A stretch of 64,000 nt of DNA from a virus: positions 1 to 64,000 of IMG/VR virus record IMGVR_UViG_3300032829_000004. The stretch is one strand, 5' to 3'. Below are positions 1 to 8,000 of the stretch, piece after piece (position 1 is the first letter of the stretch; each line of letters starts with the position of its first letter). The notes under the pieces were generated by a model. The model worked only from the letters and a program-made list of their open reading frames with translations. It was not told the DNA's origin and made no database searches. A program made the position numbers and the translations under genes.

Positions 1-747
1 CGGAGACCGCCCGGCTCCCGCGTCCTCGTCGACCCCGAGCACGACGCGCTCCTCCGCGAGACCGCGGACATCACCGCCGGGTGGGCCGCCAGGGTCCGCG
101 CCGTCCCCGGCCTCCGCCTCGCCCGCCACGGACACCCCCACGCCAGCCCGGAGGCGGTCGCCGCGGACTGCGCCGTCCTCGCCGCCCACACCGTCCCCCT
201 GCTCGCCCTCCCGCCCGGCCCCATGACCCGCTCCTTCACGTGGCCCGCAGGCTCCGCGATGCCCCCCGGCCTCGCCGCGGACCTCGCCGACCTCGAAATC
301 CTCCACATCGGCGACGGGTGGCTCAAAGCCCAGACCCGCCTGTCCGGCGAAGACGCCGGCCTCGAAATCCTGGACCTGCACCGCCGCGCCGTCCGCCTCC
401 TCGGGGAGACCCCCGCGCCCCCGGAAATCCTCGACGGCATCCCCTGCCGCAACTGCGAGGCCATGTCGTCCCTCGCCGTCCTCGAGCAGCCCCCGCCCGA
501 CCCGGAAAAGCCCGCCCCCCCGTGGTGCCGGTGCCTCGAATGCCGCGACGAGATGACCCGGAAGGAGTACGAGGACTGGGCGGCGCAGTACGCGGCATGG
601 ACGCGGGGCGCAGGCGTCCTCACCTGCCGCAGGTGCGACCTCGGGTACTGCGAACGGTGCTGCTGGGACCGCTGCTCATGCCGTGCTGCGGGACACGCCG
701 CCGCCTTATTTGCCAAGATCGATCAGGGGTGCAACACTGACGGCTGA
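1..747 (+). CDS. Zinc-ribbon protein of unknown function, 5' end cut by window edge
   Basis: The reading frame is open from base 1, so the start lies outside the window; at least 248 residues are present. The first part is Ala/Arg/Val-rich. The second half carries Cys pairs (CRNC; CRCLECRDE; CRRC; CERCCWDRC), which suggests one or two zinc ribbons. It lies directly upstream of a MerR-like HTH gene and the terminase genes, where actinophages often encode small zinc proteins. A GTG/ATG start near 223 is possible but codon bias continues upstream of it. Function unknown; zinc binding is inferred from cysteine spacing only. Confidence 0.6.
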   Translation, partial: RRPPGSRVLVDPEHDALLRETADITAGWAARVRAVPGLRLARHGHPHASPEAVAADCAVLAAHTVPLLALPPGPMTRSFTWPAGSAMPPGLAADLADLEILHIGDGWLKAQTRLSGEDAGLEILDLHRRAVRLLGETPAPPEILDGIPCRNCEAMSSLAVLEQPPPDPEKPAPPWCRCLECRDEMTRKEYEDWAAQYAAWTRGAGVLTCRRCDLGYCERCCWDRCSCRAAGHAAALFAKIDQGCNTDG

Positions 748-811
748 CGGCAGAACTGTCCCCGGAGCGCGGCGCGCCCGGGGTCTTTTCACATTCCGGG
801 GCGGTGAGCGC

Positions 812-1063
812 ATGCTCCCTGCCCGAGGAGACGGCCTGCTCACCACTCCCCAGCTCGCCCGCCTGCTCGGCGTGAGCCCCGCGACGGTCCGGTCGTGGCG
901 CAACCGCGGCTGGCTCGCCAAGCAGGGCCTTGACGAGCGCGGCCACCCGCTGCACACCCCGGAAGCGGGCCGCGCGGCGGAAAAGCTGGTCCGCGAGCAC
1001 GGCCTCCAGGCGTCCGGGGTCGACCCCCGGCTTCTCCGCAAGGGGACGGCGCGGGCAGCGTGA
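812..1063 (+). CDS. Small MerR-like helix-turn-helix DNA-binding protein
   Basis: This 83-residue protein has the pattern LTTPQLARLLGVSPATVRSW followed by R.GWL, typical of MerR/excisionase-type winged helices in which the first helix pair reads sequence and the wing follows. ATG 812 is chosen because it follows GGGGCGG and comes after the previous stop; an in-frame start at 683 would overlap the previous gene by 65 bases. Located just before terminase genes, it could be a late-gene regulator or a DNA-binding packaging accessory. The role is inferred from position only. Confidence 0.65.
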   Translation: MLPARGDGLLTTPQLARLLGVSPATVRSWRNRGWLAKQGLDERGHPLHTPEAGRAAEKLVREHGLQASGVDPRLLRKGTARAA

Positions 1064-1230
1064 CCGTGACCGTGACCGAGCAGGACGGCCGGTGCCGCGC
1101 CACGGTCCCCTCCGAAGGCCGGGATCTGCCCTGCTGCGAGCCCGGTCACCCGGACCCCGCCGAGGCGGCACGGCACGCGTGGACGCTGACCAGGGCGATA
1201 GCGCGGAAAACGATCTTGAACCCCCCGTAA
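1060..1230 (+). CDS. Small hypothetical protein (56 aa)
   Basis: The GTG start overlaps the stop of the HTH gene (GTGA), the coupling used throughout this operon. The first codons are a GTG-ACC triple repeat. The product contains a CC pair and an Arg/Thr-rich C terminus. No family recognised. The support is the overlap and the continuous frame; the ORF ends inside the first of two direct repeats that precede the terminase gene. Confidence 0.4.
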   Translation: MTVTVTEQDGRCRATVPSEGRDLPCCEPGHPDPAEAARHAWTLTRAIARKTILNPP

Positions 1231-1241
1231 ACGATCTTGAA
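1208..1241 (+). repeat. 13-bp direct repeat pair upstream of terminase
   Basis: The sequence AAACGATCTTGAA occurs at 1208-1220 and again at 1229-1241, exactly two DNA turns (21 bp) apart. The pair lies in the short gap ahead of the small terminase gene. Such spacing suits a protein that binds repeated sites on one DNA face, for example small terminase at a packaging site, or the HTH protein at 812. The function is inference. Confidence 0.5.
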
Positions 1242-1300
1242 AGACCGTCTCCGCGCGGGGGCCGCGGCCTCTATGAGCACAAGTTCAGGAGGCACCTTCT

Positions 1301-1864
1301 ATGGCCGAGCGCGCCGGGCCTTTCTGCGGGGCCGAGCGCCGGCACGGCAACGGCAAGTGCAGGCGCGACGCCGGGGCCGGAACCGACCACAAGGGCTACG
1401 GCAGGTGCTCATGGCACGGCGGAAGCTCCCCGGCCGGAAGCCAGTCGGCAGCGGAGCAGCGCATCGAGGACCAGGCACAGAAACTGCTGTACCAGCATGA
1501 CGCGGCCCCCGTCGCCAACCCGCTGCTGGCCCTGCAGGCTCTCGCCGGGCGGGCACTGGCGATGGAGGCCGCGATCGGCGAGGCCGTCAACCGGCTCGGC
1601 TCGATCCGCTACGACACCGAGACGGGCGGCGAGCAGCTCCGGGCCGAGGTTGCCGTCATGGAACGGGCCATGGACCGGTGCGGCAAGCTCCTGACCGACA
1701 TCGCCCGGCTGAACATTGACGAGCGGCTCGCGAAGATCGAGCGGGACAAGGCGGACGTCATCGTCGAGGCGATCGAGATCGCCCTCGCCGCGGCGGGCAT
1801 CCGTGGGCAGCAGGCGACGGAGGCGAAGCGGGCCGCCGCGCGGCACCTGAGGGCTGTTGCCTGA
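1301..1864 (+). CDS. Terminase small subunit-like protein
   Basis: This 187-residue protein starts at ATG 1301 after AGGAGG. Its N terminus (about residues 1-45) has a Cys/His cluster (HGNGKCRR, GYGRCSWHGG) found in small proteins placed before actinophage large terminases. The rest is predicted helical, with heptad-like Leu/Ala spacing to the end (about 70-185). Small terminase subunits recognise phage DNA and load the motor. The assignment rests on position directly before terL, the size, and the N-terminal pattern; it overlaps the terL start by several bases. Confidence 0.65.
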   Translation: MAERAGPFCGAERRHGNGKCRRDAGAGTDHKGYGRCSWHGGSSPAGSQSAAEQRIEDQAQKLLYQHDAAPVANPLLALQALAGRALAMEAAIGEAVNRLGSIRYDTETGGEQLRAEVAVMERAMDRCGKLLTDIARLNIDERLAKIERDKADVIVEAIEIALAAAGIRGQQATEAKRAAARHLRAVA

Positions 1865-3425
1865 CGCGTTCTCCCTGGCCGCCGACGAGCTTGAAGACGG
1901 CGCCGACGTCTCGGGCATCCTCCGCTTCTACGATGACCCGGCCGGGTTCGCCGAGCAGGCGATCGCATGGAAGCCGGGCAGGTCCCTGTCGCCCTACCAG
2001 GCCGAGGTCCTGGGGAAGATCCCGGCCGGCAAGCGCGTCTCGGTCCGGGGCCCGCACGGGCTGGGGAAGAGCACGACTTCCGCCCTGGCTGTCCTGTGGT
2101 TCGCCCTGACCCGCGACGCGGCCGGGCGCGACTGGAAATGCGTCACCACCGCCGGGGCCTGGCGGCAGCTCACCCACTACCTGTGGCCGGAGATCCGCAA
2201 GTGGTCCCGCATGGTCCGGTGGGACTTCCTCGGCCTGCCTCCGCTCCGCGAGGGCCATGAACTGCTCGTCTTGTCGATGAAGCTGCGGCACGGCGAGGCG
2301 TTCGCGGCTGCGTCGAACAAGCCGGAGCTGATCGAGGGCGCGCACGGCGACTCGGTCATGTACGTGTTCGACGAGTCGAAGGCGATCATCGCCGACACGT
2401 TCGACGCTGCCGAGGGCGCGTTCTCGGGCGCGTCGGATGACGAGGGGCTCGAGGCGTTCGCGCTGGCGATGTCGACGCCGGGCGACCCGAACGGCCGGTT
2501 CTACGATATCCACCGGCGTGCCCCGGGCCTGGACGACTGGCATGCCCGGCATGTCACGCTCGAAGAGGCGATCGCGGCCGGCCGCGTGTCGCGGGAGTGG
2601 GCGGAACGAAGGCGGCAGCAGTGGGGCGCGGACAGTGCCGCCTACCACAACCGGGTGCTGGGCGAGTTCTGGTCCTCGGATGAGGACGGGGTCATCCCTC
2701 TGCGCTGGATTGAGCTGGCGAACGAGCGGTGGCACGAGTGGGACGCGTCCGGGCGCCCGGACCTTCCCGGCCCGCACGTTGACGGCGTGGACGTGGCCCG
2801 GTCGGGTGAGGACAAGACGGTGATCGCGATCAGGCGCGGCCCGGTCCTGGCGGAGCTTCGTCGGTCCTCGAAAGAGGACACGATGCAGACCGCCGGCCGG
2901 GTGAAGGCGCATCTCGACACCGACCCGGACGCGACCGCCGTGGTGGACGTGATCGGCATCGGGGCGGGCGTGCTGGACCGGCTCCGCGAGCAGGGCTGCA
3001 AGGCGGTCGGTTTCAACGCCTCGGCGGGCACGAAGAAACGGGACGCGTCAAACGAGCTGGGCTTCGTGAACCTGCGGTCGGCGGCGTGGTGGTCGCTGCG
3101 CGAGCAGCTTGATCCCTCCGCCGGGTCTGACGTGGCGCTGATCCCGGATGACCTGCTGCTCGGCGACCTGACCGCCCCGAAGTGGCGGGTCATGTCCGGG
3201 GGGAAGATCCAGGTGGAGTCCAAGGACGACATCAGGAAGAGGATCGGCCGGTCCACGGACGACGGCGACGGCACGGTGCAGGCGTTCAACGGCGACGGCG
3301 GGTCGTACATGGACGCGTACGGGGTCGTGAAGTGCGGCGGTTGCGGGCGCGGTTTTCTCGGCATGGCGGACGGGAAGCCGAGGGACCGGTGCCCGCACTG
3401 CGGCGCGGCTGCGGAGACGGCGTGA
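1857..3425 (+). CDS. terL: Terminase large subunit (packaging ATPase and nuclease)
   Basis: This 522-residue DNA-packaging motor has an ATPase Walker A, GPHGLGKST, at 65-73 and a Walker B, VMYVFDES, at 167-174. The RNase H-like nuclease core carries Asp312 in VDVARSGEDKT and Asp364 in VVDVIGIGAG. A C-terminal zinc ribbon (Cys493, 496, 512, 515) is an extra element compared with minimal TerL proteins. It cuts concatemeric phage DNA and pumps it into proheads at the portal. The TTG start overlaps the previous stop; no better in-frame start precedes the conserved region. High certainty of family. Confidence 0.95.
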   Translation: MPDAFSLAADELEDGADVSGILRFYDDPAGFAEQAIAWKPGRSLSPYQAEVLGKIPAGKRVSVRGPHGLGKSTTSALAVLWFALTRDAAGRDWKCVTTAGAWRQLTHYLWPEIRKWSRMVRWDFLGLPPLREGHELLVLSMKLRHGEAFAAASNKPELIEGAHGDSVMYVFDESKAIIADTFDAAEGAFSGASDDEGLEAFALAMSTPGDPNGRFYDIHRRAPGLDDWHARHVTLEEAIAAGRVSREWAERRRQQWGADSAAYHNRVLGEFWSSDEDGVIPLRWIELANERWHEWDASGRPDLPGPHVDGVDVARSGEDKTVIAIRRGPVLAELRRSSKEDTMQTAGRVKAHLDTDPDATAVVDVIGIGAGVLDRLREQGCKAVGFNASAGTKKRDASNELGFVNLRSAAWWSLREQLDPSAGSDVALIPDDLLLGDLTAPKWRVMSGGKIQVESKDDIRKRIGRSTDDGDGTVQAFNGDGGSYMDAYGVVKCGGCGRGFLGMADGKPRDRCPHCGAAAETA

Positions 3426-3460
3426 AGGCCCCATCCCGGACGGAAAGCGACAGGAGCGAA

Positions 3461-3877
3461 GTGGCGCTGACGCGCTTGTGCCCGTTCTGCCTTGAAGCGG
3501 CCGTAGAGTGCATCTGCCCCGAGGAGGAGCCAGTGCCAGCGATCCCCGGAATGCGGCAGATCCCGGACGCGCAGGCGGAGATGGAACGGCTCGCCGAGGC
3601 CCGCAAGCAGCCGCCCGCCGGCGTGGTCCTGACTGGCATCGCCTGCCCCGTCTGCGGCAGGCAGGTCCCCGTCGAGTGCGGCGACGTGACCGGCCTCGAC
3701 CTTGCGGGCATGCTCGCAATCGCAATGGCCAAGGCAGACCAGGCGCACGTCACCTGCGATGCCGTCGAACACGGCCCGGTCTCCGTCAGCGCTGCCGACG
3801 CGGACGGCGCGGAGAAGTACCGGGAGCAGGCCGCCGCGGCGCCGTTCCCCGGCCTGCAGACGCGCTTCGGCCGGTGA
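3461..3877 (+). CDS. Hypothetical Cys-rich protein between terminase and portal
   Basis: Start GTG 3461 follows AGGAG with ideal spacing. An alternative GTG at 3422 overlaps the terL stop (GTGA), and another at 3533 follows GGAGGAG. The N-terminal LCPFC...CIC and the central CPVCGRQ...EC suggest two metal-binding knuckles, which favours including residues from 3461. About 138 residues, acidic and Ala-rich at the C terminus. No known function. Confidence 0.6.
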   Translation: MALTRLCPFCLEAAVECICPEEEPVPAIPGMRQIPDAQAEMERLAEARKQPPAGVVLTGIACPVCGRQVPVECGDVTGLDLAGMLAIAMAKADQAHVTCDAVEHGPVSVSAADADGAEKYREQAAAAPFPGLQTRFGR

Positions 3878-4260
3878 CCTCTCCCGGCATCCCCCGCTCC
3901 CACGGCGAGCCCCTCCTCGACCGTGCCGCCGCCGGGGCGATCGACGCGGCACGGGAGCGGGCAGGGATCGGCAGGCCGCCCGGCTTCCCGTTCCCGCAAA
4001 GGCACGTCCTCACCCCGGAAGAGCGGAAGGAAGCCCTCGCCGCCGCGAAGGACGCCTGCCAGCTGTGCGGCGGCCTTCACGCCGCCCCCGGCACCCCGGC
4101 CTGCCCGCGCCTGCGCATATTCGAGCTCAACCCGGACGGCAGGGTCATCAAGGGCGAGTTCTGGCAGGACGGCACATGGGACGCGACCCGGGTGCTTTTC
4201 ATCGCCGACGCGGCCGAGGAACCCGGCACCGGGGACGATGACGAGGGTGAGCGTGACTGA
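3874..4260 (+). CDS. Hypothetical protein with CxxC pair (128 aa)
   Basis: The GTG start overlaps the preceding stop by 4 bases. A CQLCGG motif with a downstream CPRL gives three Cys in about 20 residues. The C-terminal third (FELNPDGRVIKGEFW) looks like a beta sheet, followed by a very acidic tail. No family recognised. It is translationally coupled within the packaging/head operon. Confidence 0.6.
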   Translation: MTSPGIPRSHGEPLLDRAAAGAIDAARERAGIGRPPGFPFPQRHVLTPEERKEALAAAKDACQLCGGLHAAPGTPACPRLRIFELNPDGRVIKGEFWQDGTWDATRVLFIADAAEEPGTGDDDEGERD

Positions 4261-4357
4261 CGCCGAGCGGTTCCTGGCGGAGATCGTCAAGACGGCCGAG
4301 GCGCTCGGCTTCAGCGAGGTCATCGTGCTGGGGTGCGACGCGGAGCCCGGCCGGTGA
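4253..4357 (+). CDS. Very small hypothetical protein (34 aa)
   Basis: A short frame overlaps both neighbours; GTG 4253 has GAGG 6 bases upstream, and GTG 4247 is an alternative start. The product forms one amphipathic helix and a hydrophobic strand (FSEVIVLGC). Its stop overlaps the next GTG start, giving an unbroken chain of GTGA junctions. This is the main reason to think it is translated. Confidence 0.45.
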   Translation: MTDAERFLAEIVKTAEALGFSEVIVLGCDAEPGR

Positions 4358-4626
4358 GCGCGCCCTCGGACGGCGGGCAGGACCAAGCCCTCGCCGGCCT
4401 CGCGGGCGTTTCCGTCCCGGACGGCGTGAACCGGGACGTCCTGCGCCTGGACCTGATCGGCAGGGCACGGGAGAACGGCGTCACCTGGGCCGCGATCGGG
4501 GCGAGCCTCGGCGGGATGAACGGCAAGGCGGCGAAGGCGGCGGCGAAGAGGCTCGCCAGGGACACCCGGCGGCAGCTCGCGGCGGCGGTGCCCGGGGACG
4601 TCATCGAGGAGATCCTGAAGTCATGA
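4354..4626 (+). CDS. Small helix-turn-helix-like protein
   Basis: This 90-residue protein starts at GTG 4354, overlapping the previous stop. The segment VTWAAIGASLGGMNGKAAK reads as a helix-turn-helix of the type in sigma-like and Trp-repressor-like small proteins, followed by a basic helix (KRLARDTRRQ). A DNA-binding role is likely; whether it regulates late genes or is a head accessory is unknown. Confidence 0.6.
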   Translation: MSAPSDGGQDQALAGLAGVSVPDGVNRDVLRLDLIGRARENGVTWAAIGASLGGMNGKAAKAAAKRLARDTRRQLAAAVPGDVIEEILKS

Positions 4627-4934
4627 CCGAGACTCCCGGCGAGTACCGCAAGCCCTCTCCCGGTGACCTCGCCGGCCGCTTCACCCCGCCCGGTACCGAC
4701 GTGACCCGGCTCCTGAACTCGCTGAAGTCCGCGCACGCCCCCGCGGCCCCGGCCCCTGGCGCCTGCCTGCCTGCCGACCCGTTCGGGAAGGCCGACGGCG
4801 CCGGCATAGCCCTCGCCGAGATGTACCGTTCCATGCTCGCCGGCGGAATCCCGCTCCCGTCGGTGGAGAAGATCCTCGGGCACATGCTCGCCAGCCTGCC
4901 GTCTCAGGATGATCAGCGCCCCGGCGGCGTGTAA
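4623..4934 (+). CDS. Hypothetical protein (103 aa)
   Basis: ATGA overlap with the HTH gene. A proline/alanine-rich first half is followed by a helical second half (GIALAEMYRSMLAGGIPLPSVEKI...). No recognised domain. Its 3' end overlaps a small convergent zinc gene by about 20 bases. Confidence 0.55.
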   Translation: MTETPGEYRKPSPGDLAGRFTPPGTDVTRLLNSLKSAHAPAAPAPGACLPADPFGKADGAGIALAEMYRSMLAGGIPLPSVEKILGHMLASLPSQDDQRPGGV

Positions 4935-5044
4935 ACGTCATCCGCCTTCTTGCACCGCCTGCACAGCACGAAGTCCGCGTCCCATGAGATCAGCCCGAGC
5001 GGGCGGCGGCACCAGTTGCAGAACCCCTCGGCCATGAGCGTCAC
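4913..5044 (-). CDS. Small antisense zinc-finger protein (moron-like)
   Basis: A minus-strand frame of 43 residues from GTG 5044 (ATG 5035 also possible) encodes CNWC...18...CRRC, a compact treble-clef or ribbon pattern. It lies convergent to the head genes between the 103-aa gene and the portal. The frame could be opened further to 5110, but that would overlap the portal start. A separate promoter is expected because neighbours are on the other strand. Function unknown. Confidence 0.5.
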   Translation of the reverse strand: MTLMAEGFCNWCRRPLGLISWDADFVLCRRCKKADDVYTPPGR

Positions 5045-5075
5045 GGACTGACCGTACCCGCCGGGGGGTGGCCCC

Positions 5076-8000
5076 TTGGCAAGCCCGGCCGCCATCCTCC
5101 GTGCCGCCAAGGCCGTTCCCGGCGCAGCGCAGGCAACCCCGCCGCCGCAGGGGGCACCGGGATGGTCCGGGGCGATGTCGCCGCTCGCCCGCGAACTGGC
5201 CGCACCGGACTCCTACCGGAACGCCTACGGCCCGTTCCTGCCCAGGCCGCCGCAGGACTTCACGCAGGGCGCGTTCGGGCCGTTCTCCCCGATCCTCCCC
5301 GTCCCGGTCGACGCCCCCGAGGACAACGGCAGGGCCGAGCCCCGCCGGGAGCAGTACGAGGTCGGCTGGAACCTGCCCGTCGGCCAGCCCGGCACCGAAG
5401 GGATCAAGCTCGCGTCGTTCCAGACGCTGAGGACCATCGCCGACCTCTACAGCGTCGCCCGCAGCTGCATCCAGCTCCGGAAGAACGAGATCAAGGGCGT
5501 CGCCTGGGACATCGTCCCCACCCTCGACGCGGCCAAGGCGATGCGCGGCTCCCCGTCCCAGTCCAAGGACTTCGGGAAGCGCCGCGCCGAGGCCCTGAAG
5601 TTCTTCCAGCGTCCCGACCCGGACTACTTCACGTGGTCGTCATGGATCGGCGACGTCATGGAGCAGGTCCTCGTCTTCGACGCCCTGTCGGTCTTCCTGC
5701 AGCCCAAACGCGGCAAGGGGCTGGGGAAAGGCCTGCTCGGCTCCGACCTCGACTGCCTGCAGCTCATCGACGGCGAGACGATCCGCCCCCTGTACGACCT
5801 GCACGGCGCCACCCCCCGCCCCCCGGCAGTGGCATGGCAGCAGTACCTTTACGGCGTTCCCCGCGCCGACTTCACGGCGGTGATCACCGGCCGGGACATC
5901 GACGAGGCAGGCCTGACCGGAGCCCAGTGGGGCCAGTTCCGCGGCGACCAGCTCCTGTACCTGCCGGTGGAGAAGCGCAGGTGGACCCCGTACGGGTTCC
6001 CGCCCGTCGAGCGGGCACTGCTGCCGATCATGGCCGGCCTGCAGAAGCAGGGCTACGCCCTGGACTTCTTCCGCGAGGGCACCGTCCCCGCCGTCTACAT
6101 CTCGCCGGGCGACACGGCGATGACGCCGAACCAGATCCGGGAGCTGCAGGACGCCCTCAACGCGATCACGGGCGACCCGGCCTGGCATCACAAGGTCATC
6201 GTGCTGCCCCCCGGCTCCAAGACGATGCCGCAGCGCCCGGCTGAACTCGCCGACCAGTTCGACGAAGTGGTAATGAACTGGGTGTGCATGTCGTTCGACG
6301 TGCAGCCGATGGAACTCGGCATCAGCCCGAAGGTCTCCACCACGCAGAGCCCCGGCGCAGCCAACCAGATGGCCAAGGCGTCGCAGTCCTCCCAGGAACG
6401 CAAGGCCACCAAGCCGACCCTGGAGTTCCTCTCCGCGATCTGCGACTACATCCTGCAGGAGGTCTGCCGGCAGGCCGACATGCGGTTCCTGTTCGAGGGC
6501 CTCGAAGAGGACGAGGACGAGCTGACCCAGACGACGATGCTCACCGCGCAGATCAGCGCGGGCCTGCGGAGCATCGACGAGGGACGGGGCGAGCTCGGCC
6601 TTCAGCCGTGGGGCCTGCCCGAGACGTCCGATCCCGGCTGGGCGTCCCCGACTGCGGGCTTCGTCCCGCTCGGCCAGGTCGACGCCACGGGCGCCCCGGT
6701 CGCGGGCGCGCAGCCGGACGCCTCCCACCCGGCGGGCGCACCCCCGGCAGGACAGGCACCGGGACAGCCGGCCGGGCAGCGCCAGCCGGGAAGCGCTCCG
6801 GCCGGCCGGCAGGACCAGGAACCGGGCCAGGTACCCGGACGGCAGCAGGGCAACGCCGGCCAGTCTCCAGGCCACGACGCGGCCGAGGCGGCGGCAGCCG
6901 CGCAGCAGTCCGCGGCCGGGCACGGCACCGGCAGCAGCCGCGCATCCTCCCCGAAGGCCGCCCATGCCGAACTGGACGCCCTCGCCCGGCACCTGCGCAA
7001 GGGCCGCGCCATCTCCACGTGGCAGCCCCGGCACCTGCCCGCGGTCACCCTCGCGATGATCTCCGAGGACCTCGCGAAAGGCCTGTCCGCCGGCCAGGCC
7101 GTCGACGTCGCGCGGGCAATCACCCTGCCGAAGGCGGATTGGGAGTGGGCCGGCAAGGATGCCGGTGACAGCGGCCCGAAAGGATGGCCGGGCTGGGAGC
7201 TTGACGAGATCCTCGCCCGGGTCTACGCCGGGAAGCTGACAGCTGCGTTCAAGACTGCGGCGAGGGCCATCCGGCAGGCCGCGGCCCGCTGGCTCGGCCA
7301 GGCGGCCGGTTCCGCGGACGCGGCGGCGCGGGCGATCCGGCAGGCGGTCGAGGACTCCCTCGGCGGCATCCTGCGGGACGCGTGGACTGAAGGTTACGCG
7401 CTCGGCCAGCAGGCCGCCATGGCGATGATCACCGAGGCGGACGCGGTCGACTGGGGCGAGTGGACTCCGGGCGACGCCGAGGCCGCGGCGAAGGTCGCCG
7501 ACGCTTCCGGCCTGTCAGACCTGCTGTCGCAGTACGGGATCGGCGCGATCAAGTCGATCTCGGGGACGAACATGGACGGCGTCGCGCAACTGCTGTCGGA
7601 TGCACTGGACGGGGGCCTGTCGTCGGCGTCGCTCGCCCGGCAGATCCTCGGCCTGCTCAACCTTCCGGGCCGGGCGCAGATGATCGCGCAGACGGAGATC
7701 GCCCGCGCCGTGTCCGCGGCGACACTGGACCGGTTCTCGGCCATGAACGTGACGGCGAAGCAGTGGCTCATCGCCCCGTCGAAAGCATGCCCGTCATGTG
7801 TCGCGAACGCGAGCCAGGGCGCGATCCCTGCTAACGCTGACTTCCGGAGCGGCGTCAAGTCGCCTCCGGGCCATCCGTCGTGCCGGTGCGCCATCGCCCC
7901 GGCCGCGGTCGCAGGGGTCAGCCTGGCCGGCAAGTCCGTCCGCGTCATCGACCTCAACGGCCAGGAGACACGGCGCGGCCAGCGGCAGGACGACGACGGG

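Noticed and set aside
1060-1077. GTGACC triple repeat as iteron or integration site
   Set aside because: It is only three copies of a dipeptide-coding unit at the start of a small gene, without partner copies nearby.
1758-3952. Long minus-strand frames opposite the large terminase
   Set aside because: The terminase motifs on the plus strand are complete; the reverse frames show only GC-skewed composition.
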